Assembly (NCBI RefSeq): GCF_031198435.1
Contig: NZ_CP133548.1
Coordinates: 3,692,001-3,756,000 of the forward strand
Direction: 5' to 3'
DNA length: 64,000 bases
Source: Pleionea litopenaei
Lineage (GTDB): Bacteria; Pseudomonadota; Gammaproteobacteria; Enterobacterales; Kangiellaceae
A model generated the notes under the pieces. The model was not told the DNA's origin and made no database searches. It saw nothing but the letters and a program-made list of their open reading frames with translations. Of this stretch, positions 45,356 to 53,620 are shown in pieces (within the stretch, counting starts at the first letter, position 1; the number at the start of each line of letters is the position of its first letter). Both the position numbers and the translations under genes were made by a program.

Positions 45356-45509
45356 AGTCGAATACAAACATTGAGGGGTTTCTGGGCGGCACATTATACT
45401 GATGTGATGGCGGTGACGGAATAAGTCGAATGAATTTTATCCAAAAATGTTACTCAAACGTAGTAATATCAATGGGTTAGTCAGTTGAGTTTATCGATAT
45501 AGGGGCACT

Positions 45510-46349
45510 ATGAAGACGCGAATTGCAGTGATTTTAGTGGCGGTGCTGTTTTTACAGGGTTGTGGCTTGAAGTTTTGGTACAACCGCCTTGATTGGGTCG
45601 TTCCCTGGTACGTCGACGATTTTGTTGAACTAACAGAGCCTCAGGAGCAGCGGTTAGAGGATCTATTGGTACGTCAAACCCAGTGGCATCGTCAGCAAGA
45701 GTTACCGAAATACGTTGCATTCTTAGAGGTCGTTCGCCAAGACATTACCGACGGCACGGTGGTCGAAAACTACTATCTAAGACGGTTACAAATGAGTTCA
45801 TTTTATGAAACCTTGGTTGCCCAGATGGCTCCTCAGTTGTCTCAATTAATGATTTCTCTGAATGAATCTCAAATGGAAAGCTTATTAAAAAATTTGAAAG
45901 AGCAAGATCAAGACCTTTTGAAGGAGCGAGCTGAGGAATCGGCAGAGGAAAGAGTCGAGCAAATTTATCAAAATATTAAAGACAGTATTGAAGACTGGAC
46001 TGGCCGACTAACAACTGAACAGCGACAAGTTGTAAAACAGTGGGCGTCGAAAATAGAAGACACCACCCAACTCCGCATGGCTTATCGACAAGAGTGGCGC
46101 GAAGCGGTTCTTATAGAATATCAATTAGCAAAAGTCGATGATAATCATCGTGCGTTTGAAGATTTAATAATCAATGCAGATCAGTTTCAGTCATCGCAAC
46201 TAAAACAAGCTTATCGACAAAATGCGGTGACCGGAGAACAGTATATCAGCGAAATTTTTTCGATGTTAACGGACAAACAAAGAAAGCGCTTAGTCTATCG
46301 AATTGATCAATATATCGAAGATTTTAATGACTTGATTAACGATCAATAA
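45510..46349 (+). CDS. DUF6279 family lipoprotein
   Basis: 279 residues. Lipoprotein signal MKTRIAVILVAVLFLQGC, lipobox LQGC with Cys18. The mature protein starts GLKFWYNRLDWVVPWYVDDFV, the hallmark opening of this family in gammaproteobacteria, and is otherwise all-helical with long amphipathic, Glu/Gln-rich helices (LKNLKEQDQDLLKERAEESAEERVEQIY; described). Function is not known; likely outer-membrane periplasmic side. Stands alone between divergent ttcA and the cold-shock gene. Confidence 0.85.
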   Translation: MKTRIAVILVAVLFLQGCGLKFWYNRLDWVVPWYVDDFVELTEPQEQRLEDLLVRQTQWHRQQELPKYVAFLEVVRQDITDGTVVENYYLRRLQMSSFYETLVAQMAPQLSQLMISLNESQMESLLKNLKEQDQDLLKERAEESAEERVEQIYQNIKDSIEDWTGRLTTEQRQVVKQWASKIEDTTQLRMAYRQEWREAVLIEYQLAKVDDNHRAFEDLIINADQFQSSQLKQAYRQNAVTGEQYISEIFSMLTDKQRKRLVYRIDQYIEDFNDLINDQ

Positions 46350-46749
46350 TTTTGATGTTGAATACTGTTTTCGGTCAAGAATTCAGGAGAACGCTGTTAA
46401 CATTGAACGATTATCTTACTTTAATAAAAATGACTAGAGTTCAAAAAATAGCTAAGTGCATTTTTGCACTGGATCAGTGCTAATCTGTATTCAAAAGAAG
46501 TGATAAATGCCGAAGCATAATGAACTTGGTCACAGCTTTTTATAAGACGATGCAAATTGGTGCATGCCAAAAAAGATTCTCTTGTCATGCTACTGTCATA
46601 CCTGAAAATTATCTTTACAACGCACGCCAGATACTTAATACTGGTTGTGCTGTGAAATGACAGCGAGTAGTTATGTATTTGCAATATCGAAGACCTTTCT
46701 GCAGTACCTCGTTTTGTTTAATCGTAAGTTATTCCTGTGATTTCACCAT

Positions 46750-46781
46750 CTGTAAATAACGGTTTATTTACAGTTTTTTTT
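46750..46781 (+). terminator. terminator-like hairpin in the leader of the cold-shock gene
   Basis: CTGTAAATAA-CGGT-TTATTTACAG, a perfect 10-bp AU-rich stem with a 4-base loop, followed by eight T. Only 28 bases separate the T-run from the csp start codon, enough for the ribosome site (CAGGAG) but not for a normal promoter, so csp transcripts probably cross it. The rest of the 460-base gap upstream (46350-46749) contains GTGCA-rich small inverted repeats near 46454-46480 and no gene. Confidence 0.75.
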
Positions 46782-46809
46782 GTTTAAGATAGATCTCAGG
46801 AGTTTAACA

Positions 46810-47019
46810 ATGTCAGTAACGACCGGACAGGTAAAATGGTTTAATGAAACCAAAGGTTTTGGATTTTTAGAGCAAGAGAATGGTCCTGATGTATTCGTAC
46901 ATTTCAGCTCTATTCAATCTGAAGGATTCAAAACTTTATCCGAAGGCCAAAAGGTACAATTTGAAATTCAAGATGGTCAGAAAGGTCCTCAAGCCGCAAA
47001 TGTACAAGTGCTCGCTTAA
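46810..47019 (+). CDS. cold-shock protein, CspA family
   Basis: 69 residues, one cold-shock domain (OB fold) that binds single-stranded RNA/DNA as a chaperone. RNP1 is in KGFGFLEQE (about 15-23) and RNP2 in DVFVHFSSI (about 29-37), both with the aromatic residues intact. AGGAG sits 8 bases before the ATG at 46810; an upstream in-frame ATG at 46780 lies in the terminator tail and is unlikely. Followed by a strong terminator (47039). The terminator-like hairpin just before it suggests regulation by antitermination, an activity known for this protein family. Confidence 0.92.
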   Translation: MSVTTGQVKWFNETKGFGFLEQENGPDVFVHFSSIQSEGFKTLSEGQKVQFEIQDGQKGPQAANVQVLA

Positions 47020-47038
47020 TACGATCACTTATTTGTGG

Positions 47039-47064
47039 AACCGCGGCTAGCCGCGGTTTTTTTA
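47039..47064 (+). terminator. terminator of the cold-shock gene
   Basis: AACCGCGGCTAGCCGCGGTT, a perfect palindrome, followed by a T-run. Confidence 0.9.
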
Positions 47065-47263
47065 TGTCTCGAATAAGTGTTGTTATTTAAAAGATTCATT
47101 AAATCCTATTGACGATTTTAGATTAAATTATAGTGACTTTTAGTAAGCACTCGTCGGATATTGTGATGGTGATGACAATCGTTTGAAACTTGGGCGCTGA
47201 GATGAAAGCCGACAGATTGAAACCGAGAGAGCAAAACCTTGAGATTGAGAGCTTGATACAGTG

Positions 47264-47312
47264 TATAATTGCTTAGTGCATAAAAATTTAGTGCATAATA
47301 ATTTAGGGCATA
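47264..47312 (+). promoter_or_regulatory. TATAAT box followed by three 15-bp direct repeats
   Basis: TATAAT at 47264 is followed by TTAGTGCATAAAAAT, TTAGTGCATAATAAT and TTAGGGCAT at 47273, 47288 and 47303. They lie 240 bases before the DUF2007 gene. The rest of 47065-47552 is AT-rich; AGGCTTGAAATA also occurs twice near 47467 and 47491. Possibly regulatory; no gene seen. Confidence 0.4.
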
Positions 47313-47552
47313 GCATTATCCGTGTTCAAAGTTTAGTTTTATCGTTCATACAATCATTTTGCTCACGATCACCTCTTATTGAGAAGCCTTTTATTTAGCG
47401 TCTAAATGTGTTTAAGATAAATGCGTTCAATAAGATACTCATAGTCGCTGTGACTATACAATTCTTAGGCTTGAAATACCGATTTCGAAGGCTTGAAATA
47501 TGGATTTTATTCAGAGAAAGTTCTAATTAGAAAGTGCTAATAGGAGAGTTCG

Positions 47553-47864
47553 ATGAACAAAGAATTATGTCGATGTTTTAATGCCATTGAAGCCAATATT
47601 CTGAAAGGACTTTTACATCATCAGGGCATTAACGTGCAGTTAATGGGCGAAACATTGCAAGGAGCCGTTGGTGAGCTTCCTCCTGATGCCGCTCAGGTTA
47701 CCGTCCTTGTCGATTCAGATGACTACCAGCAAGCGTTAGCCTGTTATCAACAGTTTCAAAAGCAATCTTCCTCGCCTCCATGGTTTTGCTCAAAGTGCCA
47801 AGAGCATAACGAGGGTAGCTTTGACTTTTGCTGGCGCTGTGGAGAGCCCTCAGCGGATCAATAG
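47553..47864 (+). CDS. DUF2007 domain protein with zinc ribbon
   Basis: 103 residues. The N-terminal 70 residues are a DUF2007-type signal-transducing fold (FNAIEANILKGLLHHQGINVQLMG), found in small regulatory proteins. The C-terminus carries a RanBP2-type zinc ribbon, WFCSKCQEHNEGSFDFCWRCG, with four Cys in CxxC...CxxC. AGGAG before the ATG. The stop codon falls inside the first unit of an 18-bp tandem repeat, so the C-terminal PSADQ has arisen with the repeat. Function unknown. Confidence 0.8.
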   Translation: MNKELCRCFNAIEANILKGLLHHQGINVQLMGETLQGAVGELPPDAAQVTVLVDSDDYQQALACYQQFQKQSSSPPWFCSKCQEHNEGSFDFCWRCGEPSADQ

Positions 47865-47917
47865 CCCTCAGCGGATCAATAGCTCTCAGCAGATTAGTAG
47901 CCCTCAGCAGAACAAGA
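47846..47917. repeat. 18-bp tandem repeat over the stop codon of the DUF2007 gene
   Basis: Four units of AGCCCTCAGCGGATCAAT (47846, 47864, 47882, 47900), the last two diverged. The first unit encodes the last codons of the upstream gene and each unit contains an in-frame TAG, so the repeat does not lengthen the protein. Confidence 0.85.
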
Positions 47918-48017
47918 GCCTTAGCCAATGAGTCACCCTCAACGGGGCAAATAGGCTTACGCGAAAAATGAGCAAGGTTAATGACTATCGATAAAACCGG
48001 CTGTTCATTCATCAAAT

Positions 48018-48635
48018 TTAATCAAGTGGCGCAAGGGAATACCGCTGCTCTTTGAGCTGCTCTGGTAATTTATGCCAACAGGCAAAGCTCAACTGCGCCT
48101 GCCTAGCGTAATCTGGAAAAGGTAAGCTTCCAAAAAAGAAAGCCAGCATCTGTGCGTTGTGAGCCGCTTCGATATCGTATCGATAATCTCCAACATAGGC
48201 GACTTCATTAGCCGAAACTTGCCATTGCCTGAGAATGGAAAGCAGTGCGTCAGGGTTCGGTTTGGGCGGCGCACATTCTCGGGTTAATACGATATCAAAG
48301 CTTAGATTATTGCTTTTGAGCTTATGCTCAGTCGCACGACGAGAGTTTCGAGTGACCAGTGCGCAAGCTATATTATGCTGTTGCAGCCAACTCAAAAACT
48401 CTCGAACACCGGGTATTATTCGAGAATCTAGAGCATCTTGCCATTCGTACTCCTCGACTGTCTTTTCAGCAAGGTTGCGCTGTGAAGGCGGTAATTGCTT
48501 CATAAAATCAATCAAATCTTGCTCAGCAGGACAGCCTAGTTCTGCTTTAATGGCCGAAAAATTGAGCTTGGATTCGACCAACGTACCGTAGAGATCGAAT
48601 ATGAAGCCTTTTAATTGATAAGAAGAATGATTCAT
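48018..48635 (-). CDS. HAD-superfamily hydrolase
   Basis: 205 residues of the haloacid dehalogenase fold. Motif I is GFIFDLYGTLV (about 10-20): the nucleophile Asp is present but the usual second Asp is Tyr, the form found in haloacid dehalogenases and some phosphatases that lack the acid/base Asp. Motif II is ALVTRNS (about 97), motif III Lys is in PPKPNPD, and motif IV is VGDYRYDIEAAHNA (about 148). The cap inserted after motif I is alpha-helical (subclass I). Substrate not known; whether it is a phosphatase is uncertain because of the Tyr. The stop of the adjacent GDPD gene lies 7 bases upstream, so the two are likely one operon. Confidence 0.8.
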   Translation of the reverse strand: MNHSSYQLKGFIFDLYGTLVESKLNFSAIKAELGCPAEQDLIDFMKQLPPSQRNLAEKTVEEYEWQDALDSRIIPGVREFLSWLQQHNIACALVTRNSRRATEHKLKSNNLSFDIVLTRECAPPKPNPDALLSILRQWQVSANEVAYVGDYRYDIEAAHNAQMLAFFFGSLPFPDYARQAQLSFACWHKLPEQLKEQRYSLAPLD

Positions 48636-48642
48636 TTTCGTT

Positions 48643-49407
48643 TTAAGGTTGTTTTAAAGTAGGTGCCTCGAGCAATCCGGTATCTGAGAAAATACTTGCG
48701 CATCCTGCGCCCCAACAGCGTTCAGCGGTTATCTTTTTATTGACCGTAAAACACATAATGTCGAAAGGAGCATAATAAGCCAGCCGGATTAAATCGGTAT
48801 AAATCAACTGCTGATTGATATGCAGTGACGTGCAACCCAAGCGTTCAGTTAAAGCAACGATTTCATCCGCCGTGTTTAATTCAAAGTTATCGACTACCAG
48901 CGCTCGCGGAGTTCGAGGACGCAACTGTTGACACAGGGTTAGCGCGGCAACGGAATAGCTTGAAAAGAGTATTTCTGGGTTGGCATGTCGGCTTTGTAAG
49001 AGTTGGTGAACCGCTTCTACTGTCGCTTGATCCTGGTCGACGTTCGGCTTAATTTCTAGGTTAATGCCGAGCCGTAACTCAAGGCAAAGGTCGAGAACTT
49101 CATCGAGTGTGGGGATGGTTTCTCCAATAAAGTCTTGGGAAAACCAACCGCCAGCATCTAAGGTTTTTAAGTGGGCAGCGGAATAGTCGACAAATAAGCC
49201 TTGTCCGTTGCTGGTTCGTTCAAGTTCTGCATCGTGAAAAAGCATGGGAATCCCATCAGCACTTAATCGAACATCGGTTTCAAACCATCGGAAGCCGTTA
49301 AGAGCGGCGAGTCGAAAGCTGGCCATGGTATTTTCAGGAGCAAAGGCACTCAATCCACGATGGGCAATGATGGTTGGAAAATCTGTAAAATGGAACTTCA
49401 GTGCCAT
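48643..49407 (-). CDS. glycerophosphodiester phosphodiesterase (UgpQ-like)
   Basis: 254 residues. It hydrolyses glycerophosphodiesters to glycerol 3-phosphate and an alcohol. The TIM-barrel active site is clear: IIAHRGLSAFAPENT (His/Arg/Glu, about 13-27), ETDVRLSADGIPMLFHD (Glu, Asp and His, about 43-59) and LGINLEIKP (Glu about 117). No signal peptide, so cytoplasmic like UgpQ. Length is typical of UgpQ. Divergent from the nucleoside-recognition transporter gene and 7 bases ahead of the HAD gene. Confidence 0.9.
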   Translation of the reverse strand: MALKFHFTDFPTIIAHRGLSAFAPENTMASFRLAALNGFRWFETDVRLSADGIPMLFHDAELERTSNGQGLFVDYSAAHLKTLDAGGWFSQDFIGETIPTLDEVLDLCLELRLGINLEIKPNVDQDQATVEAVHQLLQSRHANPEILFSSYSVAALTLCQQLRPRTPRALVVDNFELNTADEIVALTERLGCTSLHINQQLIYTDLIRLAYYAPFDIMCFTVNKKITAERCWGAGCASIFSDTGLLEAPTLKQP

Positions 49408-49565
49408 GCTGATATACTCGACAGGTGAAACGAGCCACAGTTACGTTTGGTAAAATCTATGGTTAAGTGTTAATGAGAAATAGGGTAGCGTCAACCACTC
49501 TGGTAGAAGTTGATGCATAAGAAATAAGTTATTTACCTTCAATAAAATGAAATCAGAAGAAATGA

Positions 49566-50795
49566 ATGAATAAGCTTTGGGGATCATTATTTGCGGTGTC
49601 TTTTTTAGCCGCGATTTTTCAATGGTTGTGGTTAGATAATCCAGCCATCTTCGGGCAAATGATGAATGCAATTTTTGATATGGCTCGACTAAGTATTGAA
49701 ATTGCGCTCGGTTTGGTCGGTTTATTATGTTTTTGGATGGGGATTTTGCGCTTGGCTGAAGCCTCGGGTGCGATGGGTTTGTTATCACGCTTGCTAACCC
49801 CTCTGTTTGCCAGACTGATGCCTGAAGTACCTCGTAATCATCCTGCGTTGGGCCATATCACGATGAATATGGCAGCAAACTTTATGGGGCTAGATAATGC
49901 TGCGACACCCGCAGGTATCAAAGCCATGGAGAGTTTGCAGTCGCTGAATCCGAAAGCGGATACAGCGAGTAATGCACAAATCTTATTTTTAGTGCTGAAC
50001 ACGTCTTCAGTCACTCTATTCCCAGTCACTATATTAATGTATCGAGCACAACAGGGCGCTGCGCAACCGGCTGACGTGTTTATCCCGATCTTGTTAGCGA
50101 CGGCAGCTTCGACTCTGGTCGGATTAATTGGAGTCGCGTTGGTCCAGCGCTTGAAGTTGTGGGACCGAGTTATTGCGACTTATCTCGGTGCTGCGGTCGC
50201 GGTACTAGGCGTTATTTTATGGGGAATGCTGCAGTTACCCGAGAGTGAAATGGCTAATGTATCGGCAGCGGTGGGGAACGGGTTAATTTTATTCGCAGTG
50301 TGTGCGTTCGTGATTACGGCAATGTGGCGCAAGGTTGCTGTGTACGATGAGTTCATTGACGGCGCCAGTGAAGGTTTTCGGCTTGCGGTACGAATCATGC
50401 CCTATTTGGTTGCGATGCTCGTTGCCATTGGACTGTTACGTGCCAGCGGTGTGCTCGATTCAGTGGTTGCGGTTATCGCGACTCTTGTCCAATGGCTGGG
50501 GGGAGACACGCGCTTTGTTGAAGCTCTGCCAACGGGTCTCATGAAACCTTTTTCTGCCAGTGGCGCTCGCGCTATGATGCTTGAAACGATGAATACTCAC
50601 GGAGTCGACTCATTTGCTGCAAGGCTCGCGGCGGTTTTTCAAGGCAGTACGGAAACAACCTTTTATGTCTTAGCGGTTTATTTCGGTGCGGTAAATATTA
50701 AAAAATTGCGACACGCCATTGGCTGTGGCTTGCTCGCGGATCTTGGCGGTTTAGTTGCAGCGATACTTGTTTGTTATTGGTTCTTCGCAGGGTGA
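49566..50795 (+). CDS. nucleoside-recognition (Gate) domain membrane protein, SpmA-SpmB fusion type
   Basis: 409 residues, about ten hydrophobic segments. It consists of two Gate (nucleoside-recognition) domains in tandem, like Bacillus SpmA and SpmB fused into one chain. The first has ITMNMAANFMGLDNAATPAG (about 96-115), the second LPTGLMKPFSASGARAMM (about 320-337) and FQGSTETTFYVLAVYFG. Non-sporulating bacteria keep this fusion; its substrate is unknown. The ATG is preceded by weak AAGAAATG sequence. Upstream divergent to GDPD; downstream a 500-base AT-rich gap. Confidence 0.85.
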   Translation: MNKLWGSLFAVSFLAAIFQWLWLDNPAIFGQMMNAIFDMARLSIEIALGLVGLLCFWMGILRLAEASGAMGLLSRLLTPLFARLMPEVPRNHPALGHITMNMAANFMGLDNAATPAGIKAMESLQSLNPKADTASNAQILFLVLNTSSVTLFPVTILMYRAQQGAAQPADVFIPILLATAASTLVGLIGVALVQRLKLWDRVIATYLGAAVAVLGVILWGMLQLPESEMANVSAAVGNGLILFAVCAFVITAMWRKVAVYDEFIDGASEGFRLAVRIMPYLVAMLVAIGLLRASGVLDSVVAVIATLVQWLGGDTRFVEALPTGLMKPFSASGARAMMLETMNTHGVDSFAARLAAVFQGSTETTFYVLAVYFGAVNIKKLRHAIGCGLLADLGGLVAAILVCYWFFAG

Positions 50796-51040
50796 AAGCC
50801 GTTAGCCTCATAAAAAATATCATCGCCATCATGGCAGTCTAATCATCTCGGTAAGGAATTTTGGCCGATATAGAGGGTAGTCACAATAGGCAAATTTCGC
50901 TCCATTTCATGTTCTTTTGAGGTGCAGTTAGTGGTTACTTTGCTTTGGTCAGTTTTGGCAGTAGCCATCGACGACATGACTTCGACATAACAAGAACATG
51001 AAAGCTGTGAGTAATTAAATTTCAAACTGAAAGTCAATAG

Positions 51041-51260
51041 TAATCCACAGAAAAAATTTAATTAATTTTGGCGCTTTGCACAAAGGGCAATCAATCTGAG
51101 TATTTCTTAATCTAAACTAAAAGTGCTTCTAACTTATTGATTTATAAGTAATTATAAAAACAGGTTAAAAAATGTACAATTTAACAAGGGGTGTGGTTTT
51201 ATCGGGGCTCAACGACCTTTTAAAAAACTTTTCCCCATAGTTATCCACAGGATCTGTGGA
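51041..51260. other. AT-rich intergenic segment with DnaA-box-like sites
   Basis: TTATCCACA (a consensus DnaA box) at 51241-51249 and TAATCCACA at 51041-51049, with a very AT-rich tract between them, and the palindrome TCCACAG-GAT-CTGTGGA at 51244-51260. It lies in a 504-base gap (50796-51299) without a believable gene. Confidence 0.45.
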
Positions 51261-51299
51261 AACATTATTACAGCTCAGTGACACCGCAGATCTGTCCAA

Positions 51300-51896
51300 T
51301 TATGACAGCTTTGTGGCACTCGCAACGGTGTAGTTTTTACCCTGTTTTAGCTTAGTGTAATTGCCAAAAACCTCATTGAAGTTTCGTTTCATGTATTGTC
51401 GCAAACCATTAATGGTCACCACGACAAATTGTCCGCCGGGTTTTAAATGGTGAAGTGCGTCATTGAGAAATAAGGTGAGCATTTCGTTGCCCACTTTTGC
51501 CGGAATATTCGATACGATCAAGTCAAATGTCTGATCTTCGAGCTGTTCTAGCCCATTTGACAGTATCGCTTTCGCATTATTAATGCCGTTAAGTTTGACG
51601 TTCTGATTTGCAAAATTTACCGCGACAAAGTCTTTGTCGGCCATGATCACCTGGCCTTTCGGCGCTAACTTGGCCAAAGTGATTCCGAGCACGCCATATC
51701 CGCATCCAAGATCGAAACAATCGGCATCTTCTTTAATATCGATATAATCGAGCATTAATCGACTGCCTTCGTCCACCTCTCGTGGCGAAAAGACTCCCCA
51801 AGTAGATTGAAAGCGAAATGGGAAGCCACGTAATTGCGTATCAAATTGAATAGGTTGGCGTAGCTGCTCGGTTAATGGCAATTTCGCAGGTGTCAT
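51300..51896 (-). CDS. small-domain SAM methyltransferase, RsmC-like
   Basis: 198 residues of the MTS (methyltransferase small) family. The SAM-binding motif is ADCFDLGCGYGVLGITLAKL (about 58-77), and the post-I Asp is in VIMADKD. The substrate-site motif normally NPPF appears as VSNIPAK (about 128-134), with a proline retained. Homologues modify guanine N2 in rRNA (RsmC, RlmG), but this protein has only the catalytic domain, lacking the RsmC N-terminal pseudo-domain, so the precise target is uncertain. Gene stands alone, facing the DnaA-box gap. Confidence 0.78.
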   Translation of the reverse strand: MTPAKLPLTEQLRQPIQFDTQLRGFPFRFQSTWGVFSPREVDEGSRLMLDYIDIKEDADCFDLGCGYGVLGITLAKLAPKGQVIMADKDFVAVNFANQNVKLNGINNAKAILSNGLEQLEDQTFDLIVSNIPAKVGNEMLTLFLNDALHHLKPGGQFVVVTINGLRQYMKRNFNEVFGNYTKLKQGKNYTVASATKLS

Positions 51897-52120
51897 AGTG
51901 CTGGCCTTCTTACTGGTCGCTCGAGTAGGTCGACGTGACTTTCGAGCAGTTGCTGTCGAGTGAGTGTTTGGCGCTGATTATACCGGATAATTATCGATCG
52001 CCTAGCGGCTCAGCTGTGAAAAACGCCTGAGTGCGTCAATTGTGGGTTGGGATCAGATAAATAGCTGAGTTAAAATAGTCGTTTCTGTATAACTAAGCGA
52101 TCGATAAAGGAAGTTAGACC

Positions 52121-52453
52121 ATGAGTTCATCTCCGATTTACAAAGTTATTTTTGTGAATCAAGGGCAAACCTATGAAATTTATGCCAAAGCCGTTGAGTC
52201 GAGTCTCATCTACGGATTTATTGAGGTAGAGCAGCTGTTGTTTGGAGAAAGATCGAACGTCGTCGTTGATCCGAGTGAAGAAAAACTTAAAGCCGAGTTT
52301 GACGGTGTTCAAAAGACATTTATTCCAATGCATGCTGTCATTCGAATTGACCAAGTATCACAGCAAGGGAACGCTAAGATTTCTGACCACAAAGGAAGTA
52401 ACGTGGTGACTCACTTACCGTTTCCGGCAGGAAAACCCAACCGACCTGAATAA
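52121..52453 (+). CDS. DUF1820 family protein
   Basis: 110 residues with the DUF1820 pattern PIYKVIFVNQGQTYEIYAK (about 5-23) and LYGFIEVE-type middle (LIYGFIEVEQLLFGE), PSEEKLKAEFDGVQ, and HAVIRIDQV. Conserved in many gammaproteobacteria; function not known. AAGGAAG precedes the ATG. The rlmM gene follows after about 40 bases, read the same way. Confidence 0.85.
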   Translation: MSSSPIYKVIFVNQGQTYEIYAKAVESSLIYGFIEVEQLLFGERSNVVVDPSEEKLKAEFDGVQKTFIPMHAVIRIDQVSQQGNAKISDHKGSNVVTHLPFPAGKPNRPE

Positions 52454-52492
52454 ATAATAGCGAAGAGTTTGCAATAAATGAGTACTCACTAA

Positions 52493-53563
52493 ATGGCAAT
52501 TGGCGCAATACAAACAGCCGATAGGTTACTGTTATTATGTCGGCCTGGCTTTGAGTCAGACTGCGGGCTGGAAATTCAGGCTTTGGCAGAATCGATCGGC
52601 GTGTACGGTTATATCAAAACAAAGTCTCGGCAAGGTTTCGTCGAGTTCATTCTATATGACGTTAGTCGGCTAAAGGATATCGTTGACCTTATAAAGGTTG
52701 ACCGCCTTATATTTTCTCGCGATGCCATGATGACGGGTCCGCTTATTGAAAACTTAAATACCTTGGATCGAGTGAGTGACATGTTAGCGGTGTTGAGTCC
52801 AAGCTTTCGCTGCAGCAAAATTGTCGATTGGGCCGTTGATAGTAATGAAGGGAAGTCATTGTCGAAGCTCACTCGCAAATTGTTGAAACCACTTGAGTTA
52901 GGGCTTGAGTCGGCGGGACACTGGCAAGCTGAAAATCATGACTCTCTGTGTATGCTTTTTACAGCAACGGATCAATGTTACTTGGGCAGTTTACCTCGCA
53001 ATGCTTGCCCAAAGTGGCCCAATAGCATTGCTCATCTACGTTTTCCTGCTGCGGCTCCGAGCCGCTCAACCCTAAAGCTCGAAGAAGCTATTTTGTTTTT
53101 TCTTGATGCGAAAGAACAGCAACGAGCGTTCGGGCTAGGTAAGACAGCGGTTGATTTAGGGGCCTGCCCGGGTGGCTGGACCTATCAATTAGTCCGGCGC
53201 GAACTGCAAGTCACTGCCATCGACAATGGCCCAATGGATGAGCAGCTTATGGCCACCGGACAAGTTGACCATTTAAAAGTGGATGGCTTTCATTATCAGC
53301 CAAAATATCCGGTCAATTGGTTGGTTTGCGATATGATTGAAAAACCATTGCGCATCGCAGAGTTGATGGCAGATTGGGTCGCCCAAGGGTGGGCTCAAAG
53401 CGCTATTTTCAACTTGAAACTGCCGATGAAAAAACGTTATCAAGAAGTTGTTCTTTGCCAACAAGTGATTGCTGAGCGCTTGGGTGCGAAACCCTATGAG
53501 TTAAAAATCAAACAGCTGTATCATGATCGTGAAGAGGTCACGGCGTATTTGCATGCCCTCTGA
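52493..53563 (+). CDS. rlmM: 23S rRNA (cytidine-2498-2'-O)-methyltransferase RlmM
   Basis: 356 residues. RlmM methylates C2498 of 23S rRNA. The N-terminal THUMP-related part begins LLLLCRPGFESDCGLEI (about 12-28); the catalytic Rossmann domain has AVDLGACPGGWTYQLV (about 220-235) as SAM site and WLVCDMIEKP (about 281-290) with the catalytic Asp, then LKLPMKKR with the active Lys. Size is as in E. coli. It follows DUF1820 and precedes queF in the same direction, so a small operon of RNA-modification genes is plausible. Confidence 0.95.
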   Translation: MAIGAIQTADRLLLLCRPGFESDCGLEIQALAESIGVYGYIKTKSRQGFVEFILYDVSRLKDIVDLIKVDRLIFSRDAMMTGPLIENLNTLDRVSDMLAVLSPSFRCSKIVDWAVDSNEGKSLSKLTRKLLKPLELGLESAGHWQAENHDSLCMLFTATDQCYLGSLPRNACPKWPNSIAHLRFPAAAPSRSTLKLEEAILFFLDAKEQQRAFGLGKTAVDLGACPGGWTYQLVRRELQVTAIDNGPMDEQLMATGQVDHLKVDGFHYQPKYPVNWLVCDMIEKPLRIAELMADWVAQGWAQSAIFNLKLPMKKRYQEVVLCQQVIAERLGAKPYELKIKQLYHDREEVTAYLHAL

Positions 53564-53620
53564 TCGCAAGGCTTCTCGCAGCCAGAGTGCCGTGAAATTC
53601 AGTTAATTTAAGGTTTAGAC

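Noticed and set aside
51041-51260. Chromosomal replication origin
   Set aside because: Only one perfect DnaA box, and none of the genes normally next to oriC are present.
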